From NCBI GenBank assembly GCA_964370435.1, contig CAYJJG010000010.1, positions 1-57,910 of the forward strand: a DNA stretch of 57,910 nt. Direction: 5' to 3'. This document shows, piece after piece, positions 24,610 through 33,142 of this stretch. The notes beneath the pieces were generated by a model. That model was not told the DNA's origin, did no database searches, and saw only the letters and a list, made by a program, of their open reading frames with translations. The stretch's first letter is position 1. Each line of letters starts with the position of its first letter. Origin of the DNA: CALVGQ01 sp964370435. GTDB taxonomy: Bacteria > Bacillota_I > Bacilli_A > Erysipelotrichales > Erysipelotrichaceae. Position numbers and translations under genes: made by a program.

Positions 24610-24873
24610 TTAAAATAAACTGAGGAAAGAAGCTTGAGGATAGCCCAAATTGACCAGTAAGAATAGAAATACCAATAAAAATAGCATAGAATTATCTAGT
24701 TTGTGACGATAACTATAAAAAAGTGTAGTAGGAATAAATATTAAAATTAATCCTTGAAATGTTTGGTTTAATGAAAATAATTCATTAGCATAATAAAGTT
24801 GAAAATAAAATAAATGTAAAAACCATATTAAAGCAATAAAACAAAATACAGAATATTGTTTATGTTGAATCAT
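24610..24873 (-). CDS. Small hypothetical membrane protein
   Basis: An 87-residue hydrophobic protein with three predicted TM segments (about 9-28, 36-54 and 64-82) joined by short basic loops. A GAGGTGA site lies 5 bases upstream of its ATG. It sits alone between a plus-strand lipoprotein gene and a plus-strand kinase gene, so it has its own divergent promoter. No family recognised. Confidence 0.6.
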   Translation of the reverse strand: MIQHKQYSVFCFIALIWFLHLFYFQLYYANELFSLNQTFQGLILIFIPTTLFYSYRHKLDNSMLFLLVFLFLLVNLGYPQASFLSLF

Positions 24874-24959
24874 TTTGTCACCTCAATATAGTGTAATCAT
24901 TTATGTACTATATTAGAACAAATGCTGTAATAAAATTAAAAAGGGAAGGTGGATCAAAA

Positions 24960-25676
24960 GTGCCCATATATAAATTTAATATTAATGGTTTTGGAGTAGA
25001 AGCTTGTTATCATCAAGAAGACATAGATAAATTGTTTAAGCCAATAGTTGAAGAAATTTTATCTATAAAAAAATCAGAACGTGTTATAGTCTATATTGCG
25101 GGGCCACCTGGAAGCGGTAAGTCAACACTTGCAGCGTACTTTGCTTATTTAAGTGCTGGTCAAATACAAGCTGTTGGAATGGATGGATTTCATTACCGCC
25201 AAAAATACTTGGATAAAACCAAAATCAAAATAAATTCAAATTGGCAACTATTAAAAGAGATTAAAGGAAGCCCAGAAACATTCGACGTAAAAAAATTAAT
25301 ATGTTTTATTAAAGAAATAAAAAAAGAAAATAAATATTGGCCAAGGTATGATCGAACTCTTCATGATGTGGTTGATGAGGGTGAATTTATCAGTAAGAAA
25401 TATGTAATAATTGAAGGAAATTATATGTTGTACAATGAGAATAATTATAAAGAGTTGCATCAGCATTGTGATAGGAGCATATTCATTAAGGCAAAAGAGG
25501 AAAAAATAGTAGAGCGATTAATACAAAGAAAAATTAAAGGCAATTATAGCTATCAAGATGCAAGAGATTTTGTATATAATAGTGATTTAAAAAATATTGT
25601 TAAGATTAACGAAAATAGCATAAAAGCAGACATCGTATTAAATGTTAAAGAAGACAGATATAACAAAGAAGATTAG
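24960..25676 (+). CDS. P-loop kinase of the uridine/fructose (FrcK/YggC-like) type
   Basis: A 238-residue nucleoside/nucleotide-kinase-like protein: P-loop GPPGSGKST (48-56), MDGFHYRQKYL (about 75-85), then PETFDVKKL, YDRTLHDVV and EGNYMLYNE, a set shared with the YggC/FrcK group near uridine and pantothenate kinases. It would phosphorylate a sugar or small hydroxylated metabolite. I start it at GTG 24960 because AAGGTGG lies 6-7 bases upstream; the longer frame from 24903 lacks an SD. A Nudix gene follows after 11 bases, and the two are probably one operon. Substrate unknown. Confidence 0.82.
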   Translation: MPIYKFNINGFGVEACYHQEDIDKLFKPIVEEILSIKKSERVIVYIAGPPGSGKSTLAAYFAYLSAGQIQAVGMDGFHYRQKYLDKTKIKINSNWQLLKEIKGSPETFDVKKLICFIKEIKKENKYWPRYDRTLHDVVDEGEFISKKYVIIEGNYMLYNENNYKELHQHCDRSIFIKAKEEKIVERLIQRKIKGNYSYQDARDFVYNSDLKNIVKINENSIKADIVLNVKEDRYNKED

Positions 25677-25687
25677 GAGTAAAATTC

Positions 25688-26227
25688 ATGACAATAAAAA
25701 AAATTAAGTCAACAACGCATTACCAAGGGAAAATTTTTAATGTTAGAACAGATGAAATGTTAGAACATGGAAAAAAATATCAAAGAGATATTGTTGAACA
25801 TACAGGAGGGGTTTGTGTATTGGCGATTAACGAGGCAGATACAGTTTTTTGTGTCATACAATATCGTTATGGGCAGCAGATGGAAATACTAGAATTACCT
25901 GCTGGAAAATTAGAGAAAAATGAAGACCCACTTCTAGCGGCAAAAAGGGAACTTCAAGAAGAAACAGGTTATGTTGCAAAAAGTTGGGAAAGTATGGGTG
26001 TTTTTATTCCAAGCGGTGCATACTTAGAAGAAAAAATTTATTTGTATGTGGCAAAAGAATTAAGCTTTATTGGACAAAATCTAGATGAAGATGAGCACAT
26101 CGAAGTACAACAATTTACAATAGAAGAAATGATAAATAAAATAATGAACAATGAAATTATTGATGGAAAAACAATGGCTGTAGTATTGAAATACTACAAT
26201 TCAATAAAACAAAAGCATAATAGATGA
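25688..26227 (+). CDS. nudF: Nudix ADP-ribose pyrophosphatase
   Basis: Hydrolyses ADP-ribose or a related nucleoside diphosphate sugar to AMP and a sugar phosphate. The 179-residue protein carries a perfect Nudix box: G, five residues, E, seven residues, REL-QEE-TG, in the stretch GKLEKNE ... KRELQEETGY (about 76-98). The N-terminal strand-swap region and the LPAGKLE lead-in are typical of the NudF/YqkG group. It lies 11 bases after the kinase gene, suggesting joint salvage or clean-up of phosphorylated sugars. Confidence 0.92.
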   Translation: MTIKKIKSTTHYQGKIFNVRTDEMLEHGKKYQRDIVEHTGGVCVLAINEADTVFCVIQYRYGQQMEILELPAGKLEKNEDPLLAAKRELQEETGYVAKSWESMGVFIPSGAYLEEKIYLYVAKELSFIGQNLDEDEHIEVQQFTIEEMINKIMNNEIIDGKTMAVVLKYYNSIKQKHNR

Positions 26228-26281
26228 ATAATTTCAGATAAAGTCGTATAATAAGCATATGAACAAGGAGGAAATTTAGTT

Positions 26282-26659
26282 ATGGAAAAATTAGCTGTAT
26301 GTGAAGTGTGTGGTAATGTAGCAGTAAAAGCCTATGATAGTGGTGTTCCAATGGTCTGTTGTGGAAAAAAAATGATGGAATTAGTGGCAAATACAACAGA
26401 AGCAGCAACAGAAAAGCATCTACCTTGTGTAAGCGTTAAAGGTCAAGAAGTAAGTGTAAATATTGGAGAGGTGAGCCACCCTATGAGTGAAGCACATTTA
26501 ATTAACTGGGTGTTGTTGCATACTAAAGAAGGATGGAAATATCAAAAGCTAACTTCAACAGATCAACCAGTTGCAAATTTTGTGTTATCTGAAAATGATG
26601 GAGTTTTAGCTGCTTATGCCTACTGTAATTTACATGGGTTGTGGAAAACAGCAATATAA
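26282..26659 (+). CDS. dfx: Desulfoferrodoxin (superoxide reductase, class I)
   Basis: Reduces superoxide to peroxide without making oxygen, an anaerobe defence. The N-terminal desulforedoxin-like iron site is Cys7, Cys10, Cys26 and Cys27. The catalytic square-pyramidal site has Glu44 and His46 (EKHLP), His66, His72, Cys115 and His118 (CNLHG), all present. Length 125 is typical of two-iron class I enzymes. Strong SD (AAGGAGGAA). It indicates an obligate anaerobe that meets oxygen transiently. Confidence 0.96.
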   Translation: MEKLAVCEVCGNVAVKAYDSGVPMVCCGKKMMELVANTTEAATEKHLPCVSVKGQEVSVNIGEVSHPMSEAHLINWVLLHTKEGWKYQKLTSTDQPVANFVLSENDGVLAAYAYCNLHGLWKTAI

Positions 26660-26679
26660 TTAATAATAGAAAACGAAAT

Positions 26680-26719
26680 ATAACACCGGTTTATATACTT
26701 AAACTGGTGTTATATTTTT
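26680..26719 (+). terminator. Terminator of the desulfoferrodoxin gene
   Basis: ATAACACCGGTTT and AAACTGGTGTTAT form a 13-bp stem with one mismatch and an 8-base loop, followed by ATTTTTAT. Confidence 0.88.
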
Positions 26720-26864
26720 ATATTGAAGTAATGGTGTAGATGTATAACATAAAAGTAAATAGCTAGCTAAAAACTATTAATACAAAATCAAATTCAATTA
26801 AAGTTTCTAAAAAAGTTATAACAATTAAGTAAATTACTCACTTAATTAGTACAACTAAATTATC

Positions 26865-27812
26865 TTATTTACTTACGACATTAATTGGATTGTCTTTAAA
26901 GAAAGATTGAATATTTTTGGCAACTATAGCTATTAAACGTTGTCTTGTCTCCAATCCTTTCCAACCAATATGAGGTGTTAATTGAACATTTTCTAAAGTA
27001 TATAAAGGATTATTATCTAATGGTGGTTCAATCTCTTGAACATCAAGTGCAGCGCCTGCAATTACATGATTTTGTAATGCTTCGATTAATGCCGGTTCAT
27101 CTACCAAGGAACCTCTAGATGTATTGATTAAAAAAGCAGTAGATTTCATTTTTTGTATAGATTCTTTATTAATAATGTGTTTAGTTTCTTCGTTTAATGG
27201 GCAGTGTAGCGAAATATAATCACTTTGTGTTAATAGGGTATTCAAATCAACAAATTTTATATTATTTAAATCACTTCTTTTTGTGCGAGTATATACTAAA
27301 ATATTCATTCCTAAGGCTGTAGCAACTTTAATGACTTCTTTTCCGATATTTCCATAACCTATAACCCCTAAGGTTTTATCATTTACTTCATGATGACTAA
27401 CTTTTAGTGATGAGCTAAAGTTACTACGATTATTTGTAGATAACATGGATTGTTGTAAGTGTAAAGAAGAGCTAAAGTTTAAAATAAAAGAAATAGCTAA
27501 ATGGGCAACCCTTTGACTGCTATAGGAAGGAACATTACAAACAGTAATATTCTTTTCTTTACAAGCATCTATATCAATATTATTAAATCCAGTGCCTGCT
27601 TCACAAATTAATTTTACACAGCTTGGAAAAGATAGAATAGTTTCAGCATTAAGTAATAACTCTTTAGTTACAACGGCCTCACATCCTTGAACGCGCTCTA
27701 ATATTAACTCATTTAGAGTGTCATCGTACACTGTTAAATCATCGCCAATAACGGATAAATCTAATTTTTGATCATAATTCATTTTCTGAGCGTTTAATAC
27801 AACTGTTTTCAT
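26865..27812 (-). CDS. D-2-hydroxyacid dehydrogenase (glycerate/hydroxypyruvate-reductase-like)
   Basis: NAD(P)-dependent enzyme reducing a 2-keto acid to the D-hydroxy acid. The Rossmann motif GVIGYGNIGKEV (about 149-160) sits in the middle, with catalytic Arg in NTSRGSLVDEP (about 228-238), Glu in the DVQEIEPPL segment and His in LTPHIGW, all present. Length 315 fits the glycerate dehydrogenase/hydroxypyruvate reductase branch (no ACT domain, so not full SerA). It is alone on the minus strand with its own promoter. Exact substrate uncertain. Confidence 0.88.
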   Translation of the reverse strand: MKTVVLNAQKMNYDQKLDLSVIGDDLTVYDDTLNELILERVQGCEAVVTKELLLNAETILSFPSCVKLICEAGTGFNNIDIDACKEKNITVCNVPSYSSQRVAHLAISFILNFSSSLHLQQSMLSTNNRSNFSSSLKVSHHEVNDKTLGVIGYGNIGKEVIKVATALGMNILVYTRTKRSDLNNIKFVDLNTLLTQSDYISLHCPLNEETKHIINKESIQKMKSTAFLINTSRGSLVDEPALIEALQNHVIAGAALDVQEIEPPLDNNPLYTLENVQLTPHIGWKGLETRQRLIAIVAKNIQSFFKDNPINVVSK

Positions 27813-28035
27813 TTTTAATAGTTCCTTTCAAAGAGGTGTATCTATAAAAATAATGATATAAAGGTAACTTTTTGTCAATATATATAAAAAATATAAAAAA
27901 ACAGGTATGGATAGTTATACGTGTGCTAATAATTTATATAATTATTACAATATTACATTGAATTCTTTTAAAAAAAATGCTTTAATTAAGATGTAGTAAA
28001 AAAATATAAAATTATAATTAATTCTTATGAGCACA

Positions 28036-28063
28036 TTGTTTTTAATTAGGTTAGGTTGATAAT
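28036..28063 (+). promoter_or_regulatory. Sigma-A promoter of the nucleoside-binding lipoprotein gene
   Basis: TTGTTT (28036-28041), 16-base spacer, GATAAT (28058-28063), about 38 bases before the ATG at 28101. Confidence 0.5.
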
Positions 28064-28065
28064 CG

Positions 28066-28079
28066 CGCAAACGATTTCA
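28066..28079 (+). promoter_or_regulatory. cre-like (CcpA) site overlapping the start point
   Basis: CGCAAACGATTTCA matches the cre consensus TGNAANCGNWNNCA except for its first base, and lies directly after the -10 box, where CcpA would repress. Sequence match only. Confidence 0.4.
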
Positions 28080-28100
28080 ATATAAAAAATGGAGGAAAGC

Positions 28101-29195
28101 ATGAAAAAATTTTTAAAATTAGGATTAGCACTTTTTCTAACTTTAGGTTTAGCAGCATGTACTACTACAACTGCACCTGAAGAAACAACAGATCCAACAG
28201 CAACAGATATGCCAGAGGTAGCTGAAACTTGTTCAGTTAAAATTGGTTTAGTTACTGATACTGGTGGAGTGGATGACAAATCTTTCAATCAATCAGCATG
28301 GGAAGGTTTAGTACGTTACGCAGAAGAAAATGGTTTCCCAGTTGAAAATGGAGAATGTATTGCATTCTTACAATCAGAAAGTGATGCGGATTATGTTCCA
28401 AACTTATCATCATTTGCTGACAGAGGTTACGATTTAGTTATGGCTGTTGGATATTTATTCCAAGAAGCAGTTGATACAGTAGCTCCTAATTACCCAGATA
28501 CTCATTTCTTATTTATTGATTCAGTTTCTGACAATGCAAACGTTATGAGCGCAGTTTATGCTGCAGAGCATGGTTCTTATTTAGTTGGTGTTGCAGCAGG
28601 TCTAGAAGCAATGGAAAACGATTCTAATACTGTTGGTTTCGTAGGCGGAATGGAAGGACCACTTATTGGTGCATTCCAAGCTGGTTTTGAACAAGGTGTT
28701 CTAGCTGTAAATGCAGATGCAACTATTTATGTTGATTATGCAGATTCATTTGATGATGCTGCAAAAGGTCAAGCTTTAGCTGCAAAACAATATGATGCTG
28801 GTGCAACAGTAATTTTCCAAGCAGCTGGTGGTGCTGGAAACGGTGTTATTAAAGAAGCAAAAGAACGCGGAGATGTTTATGTAATTGGTGTTGATAAAGA
28901 TCAATATGAAGAAGGTATGTTAGATGACGGAACTTCAGTTGTATTAACTTCAATGATCAAACGTGTTGATAGCTCAACTTACCAAGCGGCTAGCGAATTA
29001 TTAGCTGGTACATTTGCTGGTGGAGTTAAAACTTTTGATTTAACTAACGAAGGTGTTGGTGCAGAAGTAACTACAGGTAGAAACTTAACTGAAGATACAA
29101 TTGCAATGGTTAATGACTATGCAATGAAAATTCAATCAGGTGAAGTTGTTGTTAGTGCAGAACCAACAATCGCTAACGGAGCATCTAATAAATAA
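28101..29195 (+). CDS. BMP-family nucleoside-binding lipoprotein
   Basis: Extracellular solute receptor of an ABC importer (PnrA/TmpC/BmpA family, usually purine or pyrimidine nucleosides). Signal peptide with lipobox GLAAC (Cys20), a short Thr/Pro linker, then the binding domain opening KIGLVTDTGGVDDKSFNQSA, the family hallmark, and GNGVIKEAKERG. The start is ATG 28101, with GGAGGAAAGC directly upstream; an in-frame ATG at 28089 has no SD. It is followed by a terminator and then by the ATPase gene, so the receptor is made in excess over the transporter. Confidence 0.93.
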   Translation: MKKFLKLGLALFLTLGLAACTTTTAPEETTDPTATDMPEVAETCSVKIGLVTDTGGVDDKSFNQSAWEGLVRYAEENGFPVENGECIAFLQSESDADYVPNLSSFADRGYDLVMAVGYLFQEAVDTVAPNYPDTHFLFIDSVSDNANVMSAVYAAEHGSYLVGVAAGLEAMENDSNTVGFVGGMEGPLIGAFQAGFEQGVLAVNADATIYVDYADSFDDAAKGQALAAKQYDAGATVIFQAAGGAGNGVIKEAKERGDVYVIGVDKDQYEEGMLDDGTSVVLTSMIKRVDSSTYQAASELLAGTFAGGVKTFDLTNEGVGAEVTTGRNLTEDTIAMVNDYAMKIQSGEVVVSAEPTIANGASNK

Positions 29196-29212
29196 TTTAT
29201 TATAAAAATCAT

Positions 29213-29247
29213 AAAAGAAGATGGCGGATGTCGTCTTCTTTTTTTGT
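29213..29247 (+). terminator. Terminator after the binding-protein gene
   Basis: AAGAAGATG and CGTCTTCTT (9 bp, one G-U) with an 8-base loop, followed by T7. An extended -10 element (TGTTATAAT, 29366-29374) before the ATPase gene gives that gene its own promoter. Confidence 0.88.
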
Positions 29248-29409
29248 GTAATAGATACTATTAAGGTGAATGCAGCAAAAATAAAAGGATTAGTTATAAA
29301 TTTATTTTTATACAAAAAATTAATATTTTTTTTGCAGGATAGATATTAAATATTGATATCATTCATGTTATAATTAAAGAAATATAATAGTATTAGTAAG
29401 GGGTAAAAT

Positions 29410-30939
29410 ATGGAATATGCAATAGAAATGCTAAATATCACAAAAGATTTCCCGGGCATTCGTGCCAATGATGATGTTACTTTGCGAGTTAAACAAGGAA
29501 GCATACATGCTCTTTTAGGAGAAAACGGAGCTGGTAAATCAACTTTGATGTCTATCTTGTTCGGGCTTTATGAGCCTACAAGCGGAATAATCAAAGTTAA
29601 TGAAAAAGAAGTTAAAATAACTAATCCTAATATTGCCAATGGATTAGGTATAGGTATGGTTCATCAACATTTTAAGTTGGTGGATAATTTTACAGTTACC
29701 GAAAATATTATTTTGGGTAGTGAGCCAACTACAAAATATGGAGTAGTAGATTATGAAAACACCTCTAAAAAGATTTTAGAGTTATCTAAACAATATGGGT
29801 TAGAGGTTGACCCGAATCAAAAGATTGAAGATATTAGTGTAGGAATGCAACAACGCGTAGAGATTTTAAAAATGCTTTATCGTGATGCTAATATTTTAAT
29901 ATTTGATGAGCCTACAGCTGTTTTAACGCCACAAGAAATTGAAGAGCTAATTCAAATTATGAAAAACTTGGTAAAACAAGGCAAAACAATTATTTTAATT
30001 ACTCACAAATTAAAAGAAATTAAAGCTGTTTCAGATACTTGTACAGTATTAAGAAGAGGGAAATATATTGCAACAGTAAATGTATCAACCACTTCTACTA
30101 AGGAAATGGCTGAATTAATGGTGGGAAGAGCAATTGATTTTGTGGTTAATAAACCAATAAAAGAAGCTACGGAAGTAGTGTTAGAAATAAAAGATTTATG
30201 TATACAATCAGTAATAGGTACTAAAGCGGTAGATCGATTCACTTTAGATATAAAAGCTGGAGAAATAGTGGGTATTGCTGGAATTGATGGAAATGGACAA
30301 TCTGAATTGGTGTATGGAATTACTGGGCTTATGCCAATTAAAAGTGGAACAATTAAATTGAAAAATCAAGATATTGGTAGTTTATCAATTAAAGAGCGTT
30401 TCGAAAAAGGATTGGGACATGTACCAGAAGATCGACATAAACATGGACTGGTACTAGATTTTAAATTAAAAGAAAATTTTGTGATTCATTCTTATGGCGA
30501 TAAAGAATTTTGTTCTAACGGAGTATTAAAATTTGATGCAATTGACAAGAATGCTGAACGCTTAATTGAAGAGTTCGATGTAAGAAGCGGGCAAGGATTA
30601 GAAACTTTAACACGTACAATGTCAGGCGGGAATCAACAAAAAGCGATTATCGCAAGAGAAATTGATCGCAGTCCTGAACTATTAATTATAGTGCAACCGA
30701 CACGAGGGCTAGATGTTGGAGCTATTGAATATATTCATAGTCGCATTGTAGAGGAACGTAACAACGGAAAAGCTATTTTGCTAGTGTCATTTGAATTAGA
30801 TGAAATTTTAGCATTAAGTGATCGTATTGCGGTTATGTATAATGGAACTATTACAGGCATAGTTAATGCTGATGAAACCAATGAAAAAGAATTAGGATTA
30901 ATGATGGCGGGTCAAAAAGGGGGAAGTGTAAATGTCTAA
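29410..30939 (+). CDS. Nucleoside ABC importer, double ATP-binding protein
   Basis: Energises nucleoside uptake; 509 residues with two fused nucleotide-binding domains of the sugar/nucleoside (RbsA/NupA) type. The first has Walker A GENGAGKST (37-45), HQHFKLVDNFTVTENI, signature SVGMQQRVEIL and FDEPTAVLTP. The second has a degenerate Walker A (GIDGNGQSE, about 293), signature MSGGNQQKAI and VQPTRGLDVGA in place of DEPT. That asymmetry is normal for this family. The stop overlaps the start of the first permease gene by 8 bases. Confidence 0.94.
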   Translation: MEYAIEMLNITKDFPGIRANDDVTLRVKQGSIHALLGENGAGKSTLMSILFGLYEPTSGIIKVNEKEVKITNPNIANGLGIGMVHQHFKLVDNFTVTENIILGSEPTTKYGVVDYENTSKKILELSKQYGLEVDPNQKIEDISVGMQQRVEILKMLYRDANILIFDEPTAVLTPQEIEELIQIMKNLVKQGKTIILITHKLKEIKAVSDTCTVLRRGKYIATVNVSTTSTKEMAELMVGRAIDFVVNKPIKEATEVVLEIKDLCIQSVIGTKAVDRFTLDIKAGEIVGIAGIDGNGQSELVYGITGLMPIKSGTIKLKNQDIGSLSIKERFEKGLGHVPEDRHKHGLVLDFKLKENFVIHSYGDKEFCSNGVLKFDAIDKNAERLIEEFDVRSGQGLETLTRTMSGGNQQKAIIAREIDRSPELLIIVQPTRGLDVGAIEYIHSRIVEERNNGKAILLVSFELDEILALSDRIAVMYNGTITGIVNADETNEKELGLMMAGQKGGSVNV

Positions 30940-32008
30940 AAGAGAAAAAATACTGATTCCTTTAATAGCGATTGCTTTAGGTTTATTGGTCGGTATAGTT
31001 ATATTGTTTGTGACAGGTCGCGATGTTGCAACATTATTTACGGGGTTGATCCAAGGGTTGACAGGTGTTGATTTATCTATGCCAGGATCAGCGATAAACA
31101 TGCGCTATCCTGGGGAGTTTCTAGTATCTGCTATGCCAATAATCTTAACAGGGTTATCAATTGGGTTTGCCTATCGTACAGGTATGTTTAATATCGGTGC
31201 TGAAGGGCAAGTTATTGCAGGAAGTTTAGCTGCGGTTATGGTAGCTATTTTGGTTCCTATGCCGAATTTTATAGGTCAAATCGTATGTTTGTTAGCTGGT
31301 GGTATTGCCGGAGCTCTTTGGGCATTCTTGCCAGGTATTTTGAAAGTTAAGTTTAATATTTCAGAAGTTGTTACAGGTATTATGCTCAATTATACTGCAC
31401 TATATAGTGCCAATTTCTTTATTAAAGGTTTGCCAGAATCAACTACAACAAGAACAGCAAGCATTCCAGATACTGCGAACTTGGGAAGTCAGTTGTTTAA
31501 AGATCTTACAAATAACAGTCGCTTTCACTGGGGCTTTATTGTGGTTATCTTAGCATTAGTGGCTTATTGGTTTATTATTGAAAAAACATCTTTCGGTTAT
31601 TCTTTACGTGCTACAGGTTTCAATAAAGAAGCTGCACGTTATGCGGGTATCAAAGTAAATAAAAGCACAATTTATTCAATCATGATTTCAGGTTTTTTAG
31701 CCGGACTTGCGGGTGCGATAATTCTACAAGGAACATTTGGTTATGGACGTGTAATGGTAAGTATGGATAACTATGGATTTGATGGTATTGCTGTTGCTTT
31801 AGTTGGTGGTGCTAATGCTATAGGAATTGCTTTAGCAGGGATGTTATTTGCGCTTCTTAATGTCACACAACCACTGCTACAAATTACTGGAGTACCAAGA
31901 GAAATCGGAAATATTATTTCGAGTTCTATAGTATTCTTTGTTGCAATTCAATATGGAATTAAATATTATTTAGATAAAATCAGAAGCAAAAAGAAGGGGG
32001 TAAAATAA
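30932..32008 (+). CDS. Nucleoside ABC importer permease 1
   Basis: Membrane subunit of the BMP-type importer (NupB/YufP-like, BPD_transp_2 family). It has about nine to ten TM segments over 358 residues and the EAA-like coupling segment GFNKEAARYAGIKV (about 230-243). GMFNIGAEGQVIAGSLAA is the typical family motif for the first membrane half. It overlaps the ATPase gene by 8 bases and the next permease by one base, so a single translation-coupled unit. Confidence 0.93.
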   Translation: MSKREKILIPLIAIALGLLVGIVILFVTGRDVATLFTGLIQGLTGVDLSMPGSAINMRYPGEFLVSAMPIILTGLSIGFAYRTGMFNIGAEGQVIAGSLAAVMVAILVPMPNFIGQIVCLLAGGIAGALWAFLPGILKVKFNISEVVTGIMLNYTALYSANFFIKGLPESTTTRTASIPDTANLGSQLFKDLTNNSRFHWGFIVVILALVAYWFIIEKTSFGYSLRATGFNKEAARYAGIKVNKSTIYSIMISGFLAGLAGAIILQGTFGYGRVMVSMDNYGFDGIAVALVGGANAIGIALAGMLFALLNVTQPLLQITGVPREIGNIISSSIVFFVAIQYGIKYYLDKIRSKKKGVK

Positions 32009-32967
32009 TGGATATAATTATTTCGATGTTCCCGTCTGTGCTATTAATCGCAGGACCAATCATTATATGTGGTCTTGGTGGGATTTTTTCTGAACGTAGT
32101 GGTATAGTAAATATTGCATTGGAAGGAATAATGCTTGTTGGTGCGTTTGCGGGAGCGAGTGTGTGTGTTATTTTAGAAGGTGTTCCATCGGTTGCGGAAT
32201 ATGCAGGTTGGATAGGGTTGATTGCAGGATTACTTGCAGGATGTCTGTATTCATTATTGCTAGGCGTTGCAACTATAACGTTTAAAGCTGACCACACTAT
32301 TGCGGGGACGGCACTTAATCTTCTTTCAGGTGGTATAACAATCTATCTTTGCCAAATTATTTTTGGTGGACAAAGAACTGAATCATTTTCAACTGGAATT
32401 TCTAGAGTAAAAGAGATTCCGATTCTGTCAGACATTCCTATAATAGGAGACATGCTGTTTACTAATATTTATCCAACTATATTTGTGGCAATTTTCTTAG
32501 TGTTTGTATCATACTTTGTGTTGTTTAAAACACCTTTTGGATTAAGACTTCGCTCTTGTGGTGAAAATCCACAGGCGAGTGCATCAATGGGGATCGACGT
32601 ATATAAAATGCGCTATACCGGAGTTCTTTTATCTGGTTGTTTAGCGGGACTAGCAGGAGCTGTTATGGTGCTTACAGAATCAACACAGTTTACTATTTCT
32701 TCGGTTCACGGTGTTGGATTTATATCGATTGCAGCAGTTATTTTTGGTAAATGGAATCCTTATGGTGTACTGGGAGCGGGAATATTCTTTGGGTTCACTA
32801 GCGCGCTAGGTGTTTATGCAAGTTCCATTCCAATTATAAATTTAATTCCGTCAGAATTTTTTGCCGTAATACCTTATGTGTTCACTATCGTTGCATTGAT
32901 TGTGTTCAGCGGTAAAGCAGTAGGACCTAAAGCGTCTGGTCAGATTTATGATGCAGGTAAACGATAG
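32008..32967 (+). CDS. Nucleoside ABC importer permease 2
   Basis: Second membrane subunit (NupC/YufQ-like). It has about eight to nine TM segments, and GLGGIFSERSGIVNIALEG (about 23-41) is the hallmark opening of this subfamily. The coupling loop reads CGENPQASASMGIDVYKMRY. The two permeases are not duplicates of each other but the normal heterodimer. The gene overlaps its partner by one base (TAATG). A promoter for the uracil permease follows 24 bases after its stop. Confidence 0.93.
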   Translation: MDIIISMFPSVLLIAGPIIICGLGGIFSERSGIVNIALEGIMLVGAFAGASVCVILEGVPSVAEYAGWIGLIAGLLAGCLYSLLLGVATITFKADHTIAGTALNLLSGGITIYLCQIIFGGQRTESFSTGISRVKEIPILSDIPIIGDMLFTNIYPTIFVAIFLVFVSYFVLFKTPFGLRLRSCGENPQASASMGIDVYKMRYTGVLLSGCLAGLAGAVMVLTESTQFTISSVHGVGFISIAAVIFGKWNPYGVLGAGIFFGFTSALGVYASSIPIINLIPSEFFAVIPYVFTIVALIVFSGKAVGPKASGQIYDAGKR

Positions 32968-32990
32968 TTTTAAATTTGTTAAAATAATAC

Positions 32991-33019
32991 TTGTGTACTT
33001 ATTGTGTTTACGATATAAT
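32991..33019 (+). promoter_or_regulatory. Sigma-A promoter of the uracil permease gene
   Basis: TTGTGT (32991-32996), 17-base spacer, TATAAT (33014-33019). The transcript starts just before the PyrR-type leader. Confidence 0.7.
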
Positions 33020-33035
33020 TACGTCAGCAAAGAAT

Positions 33036-33066
33036 CCTTTAACTCAATCCCGTGAGATTGAAAAGG
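33036..33066 (+). promoter_or_regulatory. PyrR binding loop (anti-antiterminator)
   Basis: CCTTT...AAAAGG closes a hairpin whose upper part reads CAATCCCGTGAGATTG. The segment ATCCCGTGAGA matches the conserved PyrR loop ARUCCNGNGAGRYU. When PyrR-UMP binds, this hairpin should form and leave the downstream terminator (33091-33124) free. Homologous loops precede the pyr genes of Bacillus. The pyrR gene is not in this window. Confidence 0.78.
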
Positions 33067-33090
33067 CAAAAAATAGACTTAAATATTAAG

Positions 33091-33124
33091 GATCCTTTTG
33101 CGTAAAATAGAAAGGGTCTTTTTT
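33091..33124 (+). terminator. Attenuator terminator in the uracil permease leader
   Basis: GATCCTTT pairs with AAAGGGTC (8 bp with one G-U) across a 12-base loop, followed by T6, 19 bases before the ATG at 33143. With the PyrR loop upstream it forms a UMP-responsive attenuator. Confidence 0.78.
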
Positions 33125-33142
33125 AAGACAAATGGATTTAAA

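Noticed and set aside
33098..33142. Upstream ATG-like start for the uracil permease
   Set aside because: It would start inside the attenuator hairpin and lacks an SD; ATG 33143 follows the U tract.
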